A stretch of DNA of 64,000 nt from positions 806,001 through 870,000 of the forward strand of contig NZ_SNWR01000001.1 of the NCBI RefSeq assembly GCF_004362215.1, in the 5' to 3' direction. The translations under genes and the position numbers were made by a program. The stretch comes from Paractinoplanes brasiliensis (GTDB taxonomy: Bacteria > Actinomycetota > Actinomycetes > Mycobacteriales > Micromonosporaceae). A model generated the notes under the pieces. That model made no database searches. It was not told the origin of the DNA and was given only the letters and a program-made list of their open reading frames with translations. This document shows, piece after piece, positions 9,531 to 18,050 of this stretch (the stretch's first letter is position 1; each line of letters opens with the position of its first letter).

Positions 9531-9940
9531 CACGAGCCCGGCCTCCCCCGGTGAGGTCGTTCCGCATGACGGCCTCGCCCGTCCTACGCGAACGGCCGAC
9601 AATTTTCATGTGCGGATCTGAGCGGCTCACGCGCAGACCCGCCCCGCAGAGCAGTTACTGTAAGTGACCACCTGTGCTCACCCTCGAAAATACTCCAACA
9701 GTCCGTCGTAGTTTCCAGAGGTTACACACGACGTGCGGTTTCGCCGCCGCCGATCAGCGCTTGGACTGATACACGACAGCTCTACTTTCGCGAATCGATC
9801 GACCAAGCCGGCGGCTCCGACCAGGACGGCCACCCGGGAATCGGTCCGATGTCCAGCCGAGCCGCCCCGGCTTCAGCCATCACGCAGCGTGTTTCCGAGG
9901 CGGCGCTCCCGTAGATGGAAATGACTGTCTGTGAGCGGCC
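9531..9940. other. Intergenic region upstream of the second AfsR-type gene
   Basis: About 410 bases without a credible gene. Open frames here are arginine-rich and lack ribosome sites. It should hold the promoter of the AfsR-type gene (minus strand); AT-richer stretches near 9655-9725 (for example TTACTGTAAGTGACC and AAAATACTCC) are the most promoter-like parts. The left part ends at the hydrolase stop. Confidence 0.4.
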
Positions 9941-10642
9941 TCAAACCCCGTCCACTGCCCGCAGGATGATGTCGGCCACCGCCTGCGGCTGCGACATCGG
10001 CAACGCGTGGGACGCGCCCTCAACCTCCACCGCCTCCCGGGCGTTGGCCCGCTCCGCCATGAAACGGAACGACTCCAACGGGATCGCCCGGTCCCGTTCC
10101 GGCGAGATGAACCAGGACGGAACCATCTTCCAGGCGGGTTCGGCCGACCCCTCGGCGAAGGCAGCCGAGTTCGCCGGCCGCTGGGTGGCCGCGGCGAGGG
10201 CGGCATCGGCCGCCGGCACATCCGCGGCGAAGTGCTCGTGGTAGGCCTCCAGCCGCACATAGAGGTCCGTCGTGCCGTCGTCCAGCGGCACCTCGTGCAG
10301 GTGCTCGCCCAGCGTCGCGCCCGGGAACCGGCCGGTCAGATCCGGGACGTTCTCGCCCCGGTCCGGCGCCAACGCGGCCACGTAGACGAGAGCCTTGACG
10401 TTCTCATTGCCGGCGGCGGCGTTGGATGCCACCGCACCCCCATACGAATGACCGGCCAGCACGACCGGACCCTCGATGGTGGCCAGCAACGAAGCGACCG
10501 CGGCCGCATCGCCGGACAAACTCCGCAGCGGATTGCCGACCGCCAGCGTCCGGTACCCGGCGGCCAGCAGCCGGGTGATGACACCGTTCCAGCTGGCCGA
10601 CTCGGCGAACGCGCCATGGACCAGAACGATGGTGGGTTTCAT
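9941..10642 (-). CDS. Alpha/beta hydrolase, cytoplasmic
   Basis: A 233-residue hydrolase opening directly with the core fold (MKPTIVLVHGAFAESASWNG). The nucleophile elbow GHSYGG places the catalytic serine near residue 66, and EVEGASHALPMSQP near the C-terminus carries the likely catalytic histidine. It matches the small salicylate-esterase/hydroxynitrile-lyase-like group annotated in actinomycetes only as alpha/beta fold hydrolase. The secreted paralogue at 36458-37294 shares most motifs. No signal peptide, so it acts inside the cell. Upstream lies a 19-nt element also found before the paralogue, and the remnant of a divergent ECF sigma gene. Substrate unknown. Confidence 0.9.
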   Translation of the reverse strand: MKPTIVLVHGAFAESASWNGVITRLLAAGYRTLAVGNPLRSLSGDAAAVASLLATIEGPVVLAGHSYGGAVASNAAAGNENVKALVYVAALAPDRGENVPDLTGRFPGATLGEHLHEVPLDDGTTDLYVRLEAYHEHFAADVPAADAALAAATQRPANSAAFAEGSAEPAWKMVPSWFISPERDRAIPLESFRFMAERANAREAVEVEGASHALPMSQPQAVADIILRAVDGV

Positions 10643-10723
10643 GTGCTTCTCCCTGTAGGCGAACGGCAGCACGTCCGGGGCAGGACGCCGTGGGCTCCAC
10701 GGTCCCCTCCCGCACCGGTGCGC

Positions 10724-10742
10724 GAATCAGTCATTCGCCTGC
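10724..10742 (-). promoter_or_regulatory. 19-nt element shared by the two alpha/beta hydrolase promoters
   Basis: The sequence GAATCAGTCATTCGCCTGC is identical at 10724-10742 and 37370-37388, about 82 and 76 bases before the starts of the two paralogous hydrolases and in the same orientation. Here it sits within the inverted repeat CGAAT-N5-ATTCG, so it may be a regulator site. The binding protein is unknown; conservation of a short block between diverged flanks is the evidence. Confidence 0.6.
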
Positions 10743-10977
10743 GATACGGCCAGTGATCGCGGCGGAGCCGACGCCGGACCCGCAGACCCCGGCTGGGGCC
10801 ACCGTCTGTCGCGACGAGCCCGGCCCGTGGTCGTCGTGGTGGCGATGCCGTGCTTGCGCCCGCTTCAGGTCATACGACAGGTGGGCGGCCGGGTCGCCGC
10901 CCGAACCCCCATGTCACTTCGGTGTCACAAATCCGGAAGGTCGTCCTCCTTACGGTCGAATCGGGCCGCGTCGGCGG

Positions 10978-11040
10978 CCGGTCGCCGACCAGCGCCTGCA
11001 CTACGCCCTGCGGGCCCTGCGGGACGCCGTCATCCGCTGA
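10978..11040 (+). pseudogene. C-terminal remnant of an ECF sigma factor
   Basis: The frame ending at TGA 11040 reads PVADQRLHYALRALRDAVIR, and its last 15 residues match the terminal helix of ECF sigma factors (compare SRAHYAMRQLRDELSAR of the intact gene at 37753-38283). Nothing upstream resembles the rest of a sigma factor. The context agrees: at 36458-38283 the paralogous hydrolase is divergent from an intact ECF gene, and here the hydrolase at 9941-10642 is divergent from this fragment. I read it as the scar of a deleted ECF gene. The match is short, so confidence is moderate. Confidence 0.45.
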
Positions 11041-11090
11041 GGCTCAGCAGCCGGGCGAGTCCGACCGGGCCTACGGAGCGGCGGTCGGGC

Positions 11091-12608
11091 TCAGAAGTGC
11101 TTGGAGCGGATCAGGTCGGCCGCCTTCTCACCGATCATGATGGTGGCCGGGTTGGTGTTGACGCTCACGATGCGGGGCATGACGGAGGCGTCGGCCACCC
11201 GCAGCCCGTCCACGCCGTGCACCCGCAGCTCGGGGTCGACCACGGACTCGGGGCTGACGCCCATGGCGCACGTGCCGACCGGGTGGTAATAGGTTCCCGT
11301 ACCTCGGCGCAGGTACTGCTGCAGCTCGGCCGGCTCCCGCAAGTCCGCCCCGGGCAGCACCTCGGCGCCCCGCCAGCCGTCGAACGGCCCCGCGGCAGCG
11401 ATCGCCCGGGCGACCTCGATCCCTTCGACGAGGCGTCGACGGTCGGACTCGGCAGCCAGGTAGTTGGGGTCGATCAGCGGCGCGACGCCCGGGTCGGCCG
11501 AGGCGAGGCGCACCGTCCCGCGCGAATCGGGCACCGTCGCGACGCCGAAGGTGAAACTGTTCGGCGGCACCACGAGCGCCGGCGGCGCGAACGGCACGTG
11601 GATGAACATGATCTGCATGTCGGGCCCCGGCAGAGCGGCGTCGCTGCGCCACAGCATCGAGGTCTCGGCGTGGTTGCTCAAGCCGCCCGGGATCGGCCGG
11701 GTCGCCTCGTAGATCACGCTGACCAGCGGGTGGTCGTGCAGGTTGCGGCCGACCCCGGGCAGGTTCTGGGTCACCGGGATCCCGAGCCGGGTGAGATCTG
11801 CAGCGTCGCCGATACCCGAGTACATCAGCAGGCGCGGCGAGTCGACGGCGCCCGAACTGACCACGACCTCGTAGTCCGCGTAAACGACCGTCTCAGCGCC
11901 GTCCCGCGCGAAGGCGACCCCGATGCAGCGCCCGCGCTCGATGATCAGCCGGTGCGCGCGAGCCCCGGTGAGAACGGTGAGGTTGGGTCGTTCGTCCGCC
12001 GGGCGCAGGTACGCGACTGCCGTGCTCTGCCGCTGACCGTCGGCGATGGACAGCTCGTGCCAGCCCACCCCTTCGCCCACCGCACCGTTGAAGTCGTCGG
12101 TGCGCGGGTGACCGGCGGCCACCGCGGCGTCCACGAAGACCTGCGACAGCGGGTTGGCGTCGGTGGCGATCGACGGCCGCATCGGGCCGTCGGTTCCCCG
12201 GTACGCCGGATCGCCGTGACCCGCCGTCTCCATGCGGCGGAAGTAGGGCAGGACCGAGGCGTAGTCCCAGCCGTCGGCGCCCAGCTTGGCCCACTGGTCG
12301 AAGTCGTTGGCGTGACCGCGCAGGTAAACCATGGCGTTGATGCTGCTGGAACCGCCGAGAGTGTGGCCCCGGGGCCAGTTGTGCACCGCGTCGTCGAACC
12401 CAGGCTGCGGGACCGTGACGTACGCGTAGTCGACGGCGCTGCCCCACAGGGCCGGCCACGCCGGAGGCACCGAGATCTCGGGCAGGCTGTCGGCTGGTCC
12501 CGACTCGAGCAGCAGGACGCGGACCCGGGGGTCCTCGGACAGGCGGGCCGCGATGACGGCTCCGGCCGAGCCCGCCCCGACCACGATGAAGTCATAGTGA
12601 TTTGTCAT
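11091..12608 (-). CDS. GMC-family FAD-dependent oxidoreductase (choline dehydrogenase-like)
   Basis: A 505-residue flavoenzyme of normal family length. The N-terminal FAD-binding motif is VVGAGSAGAVIAARL (residues 9-23) with the acidic end LLLESGPAD; the GMC signature GHTLGGSSSINAM follows, and SSGAVDSPRLLMYSGIG is the second signature. The C-terminal block TYYHPVGTCAMG carries the active-site histidine, and SVNTNPATIMIGEKAADLI closes the FAD domain. The family oxidises alcohols such as choline, sugars or polyethylene glycol; the substrate here is not determinable. A frameshifted AraC gene is divergently encoded 105 bases upstream and was probably its regulator. A broken paralogue lies at 2964-4000. 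Confidence 0.93.
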   Translation of the reverse strand: MTNHYDFIVVGAGSAGAVIAARLSEDPRVRVLLLESGPADSLPEISVPPAWPALWGSAVDYAYVTVPQPGFDDAVHNWPRGHTLGGSSSINAMVYLRGHANDFDQWAKLGADGWDYASVLPYFRRMETAGHGDPAYRGTDGPMRPSIATDANPLSQVFVDAAVAAGHPRTDDFNGAVGEGVGWHELSIADGQRQSTAVAYLRPADERPNLTVLTGARAHRLIIERGRCIGVAFARDGAETVVYADYEVVVSSGAVDSPRLLMYSGIGDAADLTRLGIPVTQNLPGVGRNLHDHPLVSVIYEATRPIPGGLSNHAETSMLWRSDAALPGPDMQIMFIHVPFAPPALVVPPNSFTFGVATVPDSRGTVRLASADPGVAPLIDPNYLAAESDRRRLVEGIEVARAIAAAGPFDGWRGAEVLPGADLREPAELQQYLRRGTGTYYHPVGTCAMGVSPESVVDPELRVHGVDGLRVADASVMPRIVSVNTNPATIMIGEKAADLIRSKHF

Positions 12609-12713
12609 GCCGTCAACGCTGACCGTGTGTCACAGCGGGCGATTGACGAATTCCGCCCACGCCTTTGACCTGGAGCGACTGAACTTCTGCGCCGTCCGTG
12701 CGTCGAACCTGAC

Positions 12714-13617
12714 GTGACATCCTCCGTTGTTTCCTCACCGCGGTCATTCGCGGGCCGCCCCGCGGCCTGCGGTGCGAGCGGGCCGGCTGAGCCGATGTCC
12801 CGCGCGACACTGGGCCCGCTGACGGTGAGCCGGGTGGGCGGGGAGCCCCAGATCGTGCGCCGCAGCGCGGAACCGGTCTCCCGGCTCAAGCTCGGCTTGC
12901 TGCTGCACGGCACCGCCGTAGTCAGCCAGAGCGGCCGTCAGGTGCTGCTCGAGCCCGAGCAGATGGCTCTGTACGACCCGACCCTGCCCTATGAGATCCG
13001 GCTGGAGCAGCGATGGTCGTTCCTCGTGCTCACGTTTCCCCGGAACGGGCTGTCGCTGCCCACCAATATCGTGCGCCTGGCCATGCGGCAGGCCCACCCG
13101 TTCCGGCAGGGCCCGGGCGCAGTGCTGGCTGGCTTCGCGGCCGCCGCACTGCGTCAATGCGGTCTGGACGGGGCCTGCGCCACGCGCCTCGGTGAGGCTG
13201 GACTCCATCTCATCGCCGGCGCGCTCGCCACCACGAAGCCTGGCGACGGCACGGCGACGGCCGACAGCCAGCGGCAGCAGGTTCTGGAGTACGCGCGGAA
13301 GCATCTGTCCGAGGGCGGATCTGACCCACGACCGTGTGGCGGCCGCGTACCGGATGGCCCCACGCACCCTGCACCGGCTCTTCGAGCACGAGCCGCACAC
13401 AGTGACCGAGTACATCCGGCTGCAACGGCTGGAGGCGGCCCACCGCGATCTGGTTGATCCGATGTTGAGCCATCTGAGTATCGCGCGGGTGGCCGCCCAC
13501 TGGCAGTTCGGCAGCCAGGCCCATTTCACCCGGGCTTTCCAGGCCCGGTTCGGGGCCGCACCCTCGACAGTCCGGACGACGTCCCGCTCGTCCGACTCAC
13601 CGCGGTCGGGATCCTGA
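12714..13617 (+). pseudogene. AraC-family regulator with a frameshift before the DNA-binding domain
   Basis: The first part, from GTG 12714, encodes an AraC-type sensor domain (LGPLTVSRVGGEPQIVRRS, then QSGRQVLLEPEQMALYDPT). The second part, in another frame, encodes a full double helix-turn-helix: ADLTHDRVAAAYRMAPRTLH, EYIRLQRLEAAHRDL, IARVAAHWQFGSQAHFTRAF. The two frames meet at about 13308-13316, where GAGGGCGGATCTG has one G too many; removing it gives a continuous protein of about 300 residues. It is either a recent inactivating insertion or a sequencing error in a G/C run. Divergent from the intact GMC oxidoreductase, its probable target. Confidence 0.8.
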
Positions 13618-13618
13618 C

Positions 13619-13657
13619 TTGACATCCGTGAAAAAACGTCGTGCAATATATTGCATG
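13619..13657 (+). promoter_or_regulatory. Apparently leaderless GntR promoter with perfect TGCAATATATTGCA palindrome at the ATG
   Basis: TTGACA (13619-13624), 17 bases, TGCAAT (13642-13647), then 7 bases to ATG (13655), placing transcription start at about the A of the start codon: a leaderless mRNA layout. The 14-bp perfect palindrome TGCAATATATTGCA (13642-13655) covers the -10 box and ends at the ATG, an ideal place for autorepression. The GntR gene at 18728 has the same TTGAC-box-to-ATG distance. Confidence 0.65.
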
Positions 13658-14308
13658 TCGGATGCCTCGGCGCTACCAGATCGGGCCCTCCGCGCCATCT
13701 GCGACGCCATCGTGGCCGGCTCGCTCCCTCCAGGCACCGAGCTCACCGAGGTCGGCCTGGCCGCATGCCTGGGAGTCGGCCGGAATCCCGTCCGGCAGGC
13801 TCTGGTCCAGCTCGAGCAGGCGGACCTCGTCCGGGTCGAACCCGGTGGCTACACGATGGTCAGCCCGGCCGACCTGCACGCGAGCCGAGTGGCACATTCG
13901 GTGATCATGGCCATGCACGAGCTGGCGACCCAGGAGGCCGGCTCCCGGCTCACCGTCGCCGACCTGGACGCCATGCGCCGGGCCAACGCCGTCTTCGACC
14001 AGGCCCTGCGGGCCGACGACGTGGACGCCGCCATAGCCGCCGACGACCGCTTCCACGGTGTCGTGGTCACGGCCTCCGGCAATGCGCCCCTGCGTACGGT
14101 GCTCGAGCAGTTCGACCCGACCCTGAGCCGCGTTGTCCGGTTGCGGTTCGCTTCGCTGAGCGGCCGCGACTCGGTGCTCCAGCACGAGCGGATCGTCGAG
14201 TTGTTGGCGGCCGATGACGTCGACGGCGCGGTCGCCGCCACCCGCTCCCACTGGCAGAACCTGGCCGTCCTGCTGGACGTCCTGGGTTCCGGCCCGGCCC
14301 TGGCCTGA
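13655..14308 (+). CDS. GntR-family regulator, FCD subfamily
   Basis: A 217-residue regulator. The winged helix is typical of GntR (RAICDAIVAGSLPPGTELTE, then LAACLGVGRNPVRQALVQLE), followed by an all-helical FCD effector domain with AVFDQALRADDVDAAIAADD, RFHGVVVTASGN, and a final HERIVELLAADDVDGAVAAT helix. FCD domains bind small carboxylates, often through a metal. The start is ATG 13655 at the end of the palindrome; a TTG at 13619 would extend the frame, but that TTG belongs to the -35 box. A LAL regulator follows after 11 bases, so the two are probably co-transcribed. The GntR at 18051-18728 is a close relative. Confidence 0.92.
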   Translation: MSDASALPDRALRAICDAIVAGSLPPGTELTEVGLAACLGVGRNPVRQALVQLEQADLVRVEPGGYTMVSPADLHASRVAHSVIMAMHELATQEAGSRLTVADLDAMRRANAVFDQALRADDVDAAIAADDRFHGVVVTASGNAPLRTVLEQFDPTLSRVVRLRFASLSGRDSVLQHERIVELLAADDVDGAVAATRSHWQNLAVLLDVLGSGPALA

Positions 14309-14319
14309 GCGGACAGATC

Positions 14320-17055
14320 ATGGACGAACTCTTCGGTCGCGAGGTGGAACTGGCCCGTATCGCTCGTTTCATGCAATCGGTGCGCGACGGCGGTGACGTC
14401 CGGTTCGTCCACGGCGAGCCCGGCGTCGGCAAATCGGCGCTGCTGGCGGCGGGCGCCCGGCTGGCCGAGGAGGCGGGCCTGCGGGTCCTGCGGGCGGCCG
14501 GCTCCGAGTTCGAGGCGGACGTCAGCTATTCGCTGCTCAACCAGCTACTGCTGCCGTTGCACGACGACATCCAGCGGCTCCCTCCGGCGCTGCGGGACGC
14601 CCTGCTGGTCGCCGTAGGCTTCGCGTCCGGTCCAGCTCCCAGCGCGCTGCTGGTCGGCAACGCCGCACTGTCACTGCTGACCACGGTCGCACGGACCATA
14701 CCGGTGCTGTTGATCGTGGATGACATCCAATGGGTCGACCGGGCCAGCGCGATGGTTCTCGGCTTCGTGGCCCGCCGCCTGCCGGGGTCGCCGGTGGGCG
14801 TCATAGCCTCCTCGCGCACAGGTACCACCAGCTTCCTCGACCGCCAGGGGCTCACCGAGGTGACGGTCGAGCCGCTGTCCCACGAGGCCGCCGAACGATT
14901 CGTGACGGCCCACCACCCGGCGATGACCGCCCGCGACCGGCAGCGCCTGCTCGACCTGGCCCAAGGCAATCCGCTGGCCCTGGTCGAGCTACCGGCCACC
15001 CTCGCCGGCACCCGCAGCAGCCGTTCCGACCGGGCCGACGTGGTGCCGCTCAGCGACCGCCTGCAGGACATCTTCACCGCCCGGATCGACGGCCTGCCCG
15101 ATGCCACCCGCCTGCTGCTCCTGCTGGCCACCTTCGAGGGCAGCGGCGAGGTGCGGGGGCTGCGCGACCTGGCCGACCTGGCCGACCTGGCCCCGGCCGA
15201 GCGGGAGCATCTGGTGCGGGTGGACGACGAGCGGGGACGCATCACGTTCCGTCATCCGCTGATCCAGTCGGCCATCGTCGCCCGCTCCACCCACGAGGAG
15301 CGTCGCCACGCCCACCTCGCGATCGCCGCCGCCCGGTCCGGTGAACCGGAACGCCGCGCCTGGCACCTGGCGGCAGCCACCGCGGGCCCGGACGAGGCGG
15401 TCGCCGAGCAGCTCGAGGAGGCCGCGCGGCGGGTCCTGCCCCGCGATTCCGCGGCCGCCATCGCCATCCTCGTCCGCGCGGCCGACCTGAGCGCCACGGC
15501 CGAGCACCGGGCCCGGCGGCTGGCCGAGGCGGCGTACATCGGGGCCGAGGCCGGCGGCGTGGGTGATGCCGGCACGCTGCTGGCCGACGCGACCGCCACG
15601 AGTCCCGGCTCGGCCGGCTCGCTGCACGCCGCGGGAGCCGCCGCGCTCCTGCTGATCAACGGTGACGGGGACGTGCAGACCGCCCATCGCCTGCTGGCCG
15701 GCGCGATCGAGACCGGCGGTCACTGCTGGCGGGCCGATGACCCGGCTCTCGACGAGGCGATGCAGACGCTGCTGCTGCTTTCGTGGTACGCGGGCACGCC
15801 GGAGCATTGGGCCGTGTTCCACCGGGCCATGGCCCGGTTCACCCCGGCCCCACCCGACATCCTGGCCGTGATGAGCCGGACGTTCCCCGACCCGGTCCGC
15901 ACCGGCACCGCAGCCCTGCCCGACCTCGAAGCGCTGATCGCCACCCTGCCCGACGAGACGGACCCCACGCGGGTCATGCGGATCGGCACGGCCTCGGCCT
16001 ACGTCGACCGGCTCGGCGAGAACCGGGAACACTCGTGGCGCCTGGTGCACCAGGGCCGCGAAGGTGGTCCGCCCCGCCGGCGCCTCGGTGCGCTCATGCA
16101 TCTGTGCCTGGACGACTACCTCACCGGGCGGTGGGACGAGGGCGAGGAGCTGGCCGCGGAGGCCGAACGAGCCTGCGCCGCCGCCGGGCTCCCGTTCCTG
16201 AGGTGGTACTTCCTGTTCAACCGGGCGCTCATCGCGGCCGGGCGGGGCCGGTCCGACGAGGCGTTCAAGCTGGCCGACGAGATCACCCACTGGGCGCTGC
16301 CGCGGGGCGTCGCCGGAGCCGCCACCATCGCCCATCTTCCCCGCGCGCTGGCCGCCGCGGCCGAGGGCGACTTCGAGGCCGCCTTCCTGCACGCGAGCGA
16401 GATCAGCCCGGCCGGAGCGCTCGCCCCGTACGCCCCGATCGCCACGTGGGCGATGTTCGACCTGGTGGAGGCGGCCCTTCGGACCGGCCGGGTGGACGCC
16501 GCCCGGATCCACGCCGAAGCCATCCGGACCGCTCAGGTTGCCGCGCTGTCACCGCGTCTGCGGCTGATCCAACACGGCGTGGATGCGCTCGTGCTGGACA
16601 GCGAGGACGCCGAACTGCGGCTGGAGCAGACCCTCCGGGAGCCGGGCAGCACGCGCTGGCTGTTCGAGTCGTCCCGGATCCGGCTGGCCGTGGGTGAGAA
16701 ACTGCGCCGGCGCAAGGACTTCCCGCGGGCGCTGGACCATCTGCTGGCCGCCCGAACCGGTTTCACGGCCGTCGGGGCCGAACCGTGGCTGGCCCGCACC
16801 ACCGTTGAACTGCGGGCCGCCGGCTACCGCCCGGCGCTCGCCCAACCGTCGGTGGCCGGGCTGACCGCTCAGGAACTCGAAATCGCCGAGCTGGCGGCGG
16901 CCGGGCTGACCAACAAGCAGATCGCCGAACGGCTCTACCTGTCGCACCGGACGGTCGGCGCCCATCTGTACCGGATCTTCCCGAAGCTCGGCATCTCGTC
17001 GCGGGCCGGACTGCGGGATGCCTTGTCGGCCCAGGGCGGGCAACTTCCGCGTTGA
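14320..17055 (+). CDS. LAL-type LuxR family regulator with AAA ATPase domain
   Basis: A 911-residue large ATP-binding regulator of the LuxR family. Walker A is GEPGVGKS (residues 32-39) and the Walker B strand is VLLIVDDIQW (about 128-137). A long TPR-like helical middle follows, and the C-terminus is a LuxR helix-turn-helix (LTAQELEIAELAAAGLTNKQ, RLYLSHRTVGAHLYRIFPKL, residues about 845-905). It starts 11 bases after the GntR stop, so both likely form one transcript. LAL proteins such as MalT or PikD couple ligand and ATP binding to activation of catabolic or antibiotic genes. The target is unknown; no cluster lies beside it. Confidence 0.93.
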   Translation: MDELFGREVELARIARFMQSVRDGGDVRFVHGEPGVGKSALLAAGARLAEEAGLRVLRAAGSEFEADVSYSLLNQLLLPLHDDIQRLPPALRDALLVAVGFASGPAPSALLVGNAALSLLTTVARTIPVLLIVDDIQWVDRASAMVLGFVARRLPGSPVGVIASSRTGTTSFLDRQGLTEVTVEPLSHEAAERFVTAHHPAMTARDRQRLLDLAQGNPLALVELPATLAGTRSSRSDRADVVPLSDRLQDIFTARIDGLPDATRLLLLLATFEGSGEVRGLRDLADLADLAPAEREHLVRVDDERGRITFRHPLIQSAIVARSTHEERRHAHLAIAAARSGEPERRAWHLAAATAGPDEAVAEQLEEAARRVLPRDSAAAIAILVRAADLSATAEHRARRLAEAAYIGAEAGGVGDAGTLLADATATSPGSAGSLHAAGAAALLLINGDGDVQTAHRLLAGAIETGGHCWRADDPALDEAMQTLLLLSWYAGTPEHWAVFHRAMARFTPAPPDILAVMSRTFPDPVRTGTAALPDLEALIATLPDETDPTRVMRIGTASAYVDRLGENREHSWRLVHQGREGGPPRRRLGALMHLCLDDYLTGRWDEGEELAAEAERACAAAGLPFLRWYFLFNRALIAAGRGRSDEAFKLADEITHWALPRGVAGAATIAHLPRALAAAAEGDFEAAFLHASEISPAGALAPYAPIATWAMFDLVEAALRTGRVDAARIHAEAIRTAQVAALSPRLRLIQHGVDALVLDSEDAELRLEQTLREPGSTRWLFESSRIRLAVGEKLRRRKDFPRALDHLLAARTGFTAVGAEPWLARTTVELRAAGYRPALAQPSVAGLTAQELEIAELAAAGLTNKQIAERLYLSHRTVGAHLYRIFPKLGISSRAGLRDALSAQGGQLPR

Positions 17056-17137
17056 TCGCGTGACGGCGGACACAAAGCACCGCTAATTGTGGCCGAGCCA
17101 ACACAGAATGGCTTTCATAATGGCGTTGAATATCCGC

Positions 17138-17191
17138 TCCACAACGACGTAACTAGCGTTGAAGTTAAATATAACTGGCCACCCATACGCT
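17138..17191 (+). promoter_or_regulatory. ECF sigma promoter region with a 20-nt shared block
   Basis: The block TCCACAACGACGTAACTAGC (17138-17157) occurs identically at 37660-37679, upstream of the paralogous ECF gene. A second shared box ATACGCT follows 27 bases later (17185-17191; 28 bases at the other copy). The region is unusually AT-rich for this genome. The likely reading is an autoregulated ECF-type promoter used by one or both sigma factors. Confidence 0.6.
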
Positions 17192-17197
17192 TTTCCC

Positions 17198-17749
17198 ATG
17201 AGCAGCGCTACCAGCGTTTTGGAACGCGACGTCACGGCCCCTCGGGAATGCAACGCCGAGAGCCACATGCACGAGATCCACCGCAACAACGGCAACGCGC
17301 TTCTGCATTTCCTGCGCGGTCTGGTGTCGCCGGGCGCCTCGCACACCGCGGAGGATCTGGTGCAGGAGACGATGCTCCGGGCCTGGCGCAGCCTCGACGC
17401 CGTACCGGTCGAGCCTGAGTCGCAACGACGCTGGCTGTTCACGGTGGCCCGACGTCTGGCCATCGATGCCTACCGCAAGCGCCAGGCCCGCCCGGTCGAG
17501 GTCAGCCTGGTCGACACCGAGCCGGCGGGGTCGGGCAGCGGGGCCGCGGAGACCGTGATCGCCAAGCTCACCCTGCGCCACGCCATCAGTGACCTGAGCG
17601 TCGCGCACCGGTCCGTCCTGGTGGAGCTGTACATCGACGGCCGCAGCCTCGACGAGGTGGCGAGCCGGCTCGGCATCCCGGTCGGCACGGTCAAATCACG
17701 GGCGCACTACGCCATGCAGAGTCTGCGCGATGCGCTGGTCAACGGCTGA
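17198..17749 (+). CDS. ECF-family RNA polymerase sigma factor
   Basis: A 183-residue sigma factor from ATG 17198. Region 2 reads NALLHFLRGLVSPGASHTAE, then DLVQETMLRAWRSLDAVPVE and QRRWLFTVARRLAIDAYRKR; region 4 is VAHRSVLVELYIDGRSLDEV, then ASRLGIPVGTVKSRAHYAMQ. No anti-sigma gene with a zinc-finger motif follows; the next gene is a small unrelated protein, so control may be transcriptional. The paralogue at 37753-38283 is highly similar and shares a 20-nt upstream block. Its regulon is unknown, but that block is a reasonable candidate target. Confidence 0.93.
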   Translation: MSSATSVLERDVTAPRECNAESHMHEIHRNNGNALLHFLRGLVSPGASHTAEDLVQETMLRAWRSLDAVPVEPESQRRWLFTVARRLAIDAYRKRQARPVEVSLVDTEPAGSGSGAAETVIAKLTLRHAISDLSVAHRSVLVELYIDGRSLDEVASRLGIPVGTVKSRAHYAMQSLRDALVNG

Positions 17750-17791
17750 CCACAGCCGGGCCGGCGTCGGAGAATCCGAGGTGAGCGAACG

Positions 17792-18049
17792 ATGGAGCGA
17801 GACATCTGCCGGCTGCTGGGGGACCTCGCCGGCCGCCTTCCGGACGACTTCCGGACCGAATTGGGTCACCGGCTGGCCGACGGCCACGTCATCGAGGTGG
17901 CGCACGCCATTGTGTTCGCCGCCGTCGCGTCGCCGGCGGCCCTGAGCGAGGCTGAGGCCGGGCTGCTGATCAGCACGCTGGCCGACGCCGGCGAGGACAC
18001 GGGCCTGGCCCGGGCCGTCCGCCCCGCTGAGCCCGCCCGGGCCGGATGA
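17792..18049 (+). CDS. Small hypothetical protein
   Basis: An 85-residue protein (MERDICRLLGDLAGRLPDDF) preceded by GAGG 8 bases before the ATG. It is mostly helical and acidic, with EVAHAIVFAAVASPAALSEA forming a hydrophobic helix and an alanine/glutamate-rich tail; no signal peptide or metal motif. It lies 42 bases after the ECF sigma gene on the same strand and may be co-transcribed, so a role as a sigma-associated factor is possible but not supported by any motif. Its stop abuts the stop of the convergent GntR gene. I do not recognise the family. Confidence 0.65.
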   Translation: MERDICRLLGDLAGRLPDDFRTELGHRLADGHVIEVAHAIVFAAVASPAALSEAEAGLLISTLADAGEDTGLARAVRPAEPARAG

Positions 18050-18050
18050 C

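Larger units (their letters stand above)
10643..11090. other. Intergenic region with a hydrolase promoter element and an ECF remnant
   Basis: About 450 bases with no complete gene. It holds the shared 19-nt hydrolase element (10724-10742), about 235 bases of unassigned GC-rich sequence, and at 10978-11040 a short plus-strand frame that reads like the last codons of an ECF sigma factor. The right end abuts the stop of the GMC oxidoreductase. Confidence 0.5.

Noticed and set aside
9733..9924. 63-codon plus-strand frame in the intergenic region
   Set aside because: Arg/Ser/Pro-rich, no ribosome site, no relation to neighbours.
10827..12668. Plus-strand frame of about 600 codons opposite the GMC oxidoreductase
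   Set aside because: Composition is Arg/Gly/Val-rich without recognisable motifs; the minus strand has a complete GMC protein.
13619..13654. TTG start extending the GntR protein by 12 residues
   Set aside because: TTGACA here is the -35 box; the paralogue shows the same spacing with ATG as start.
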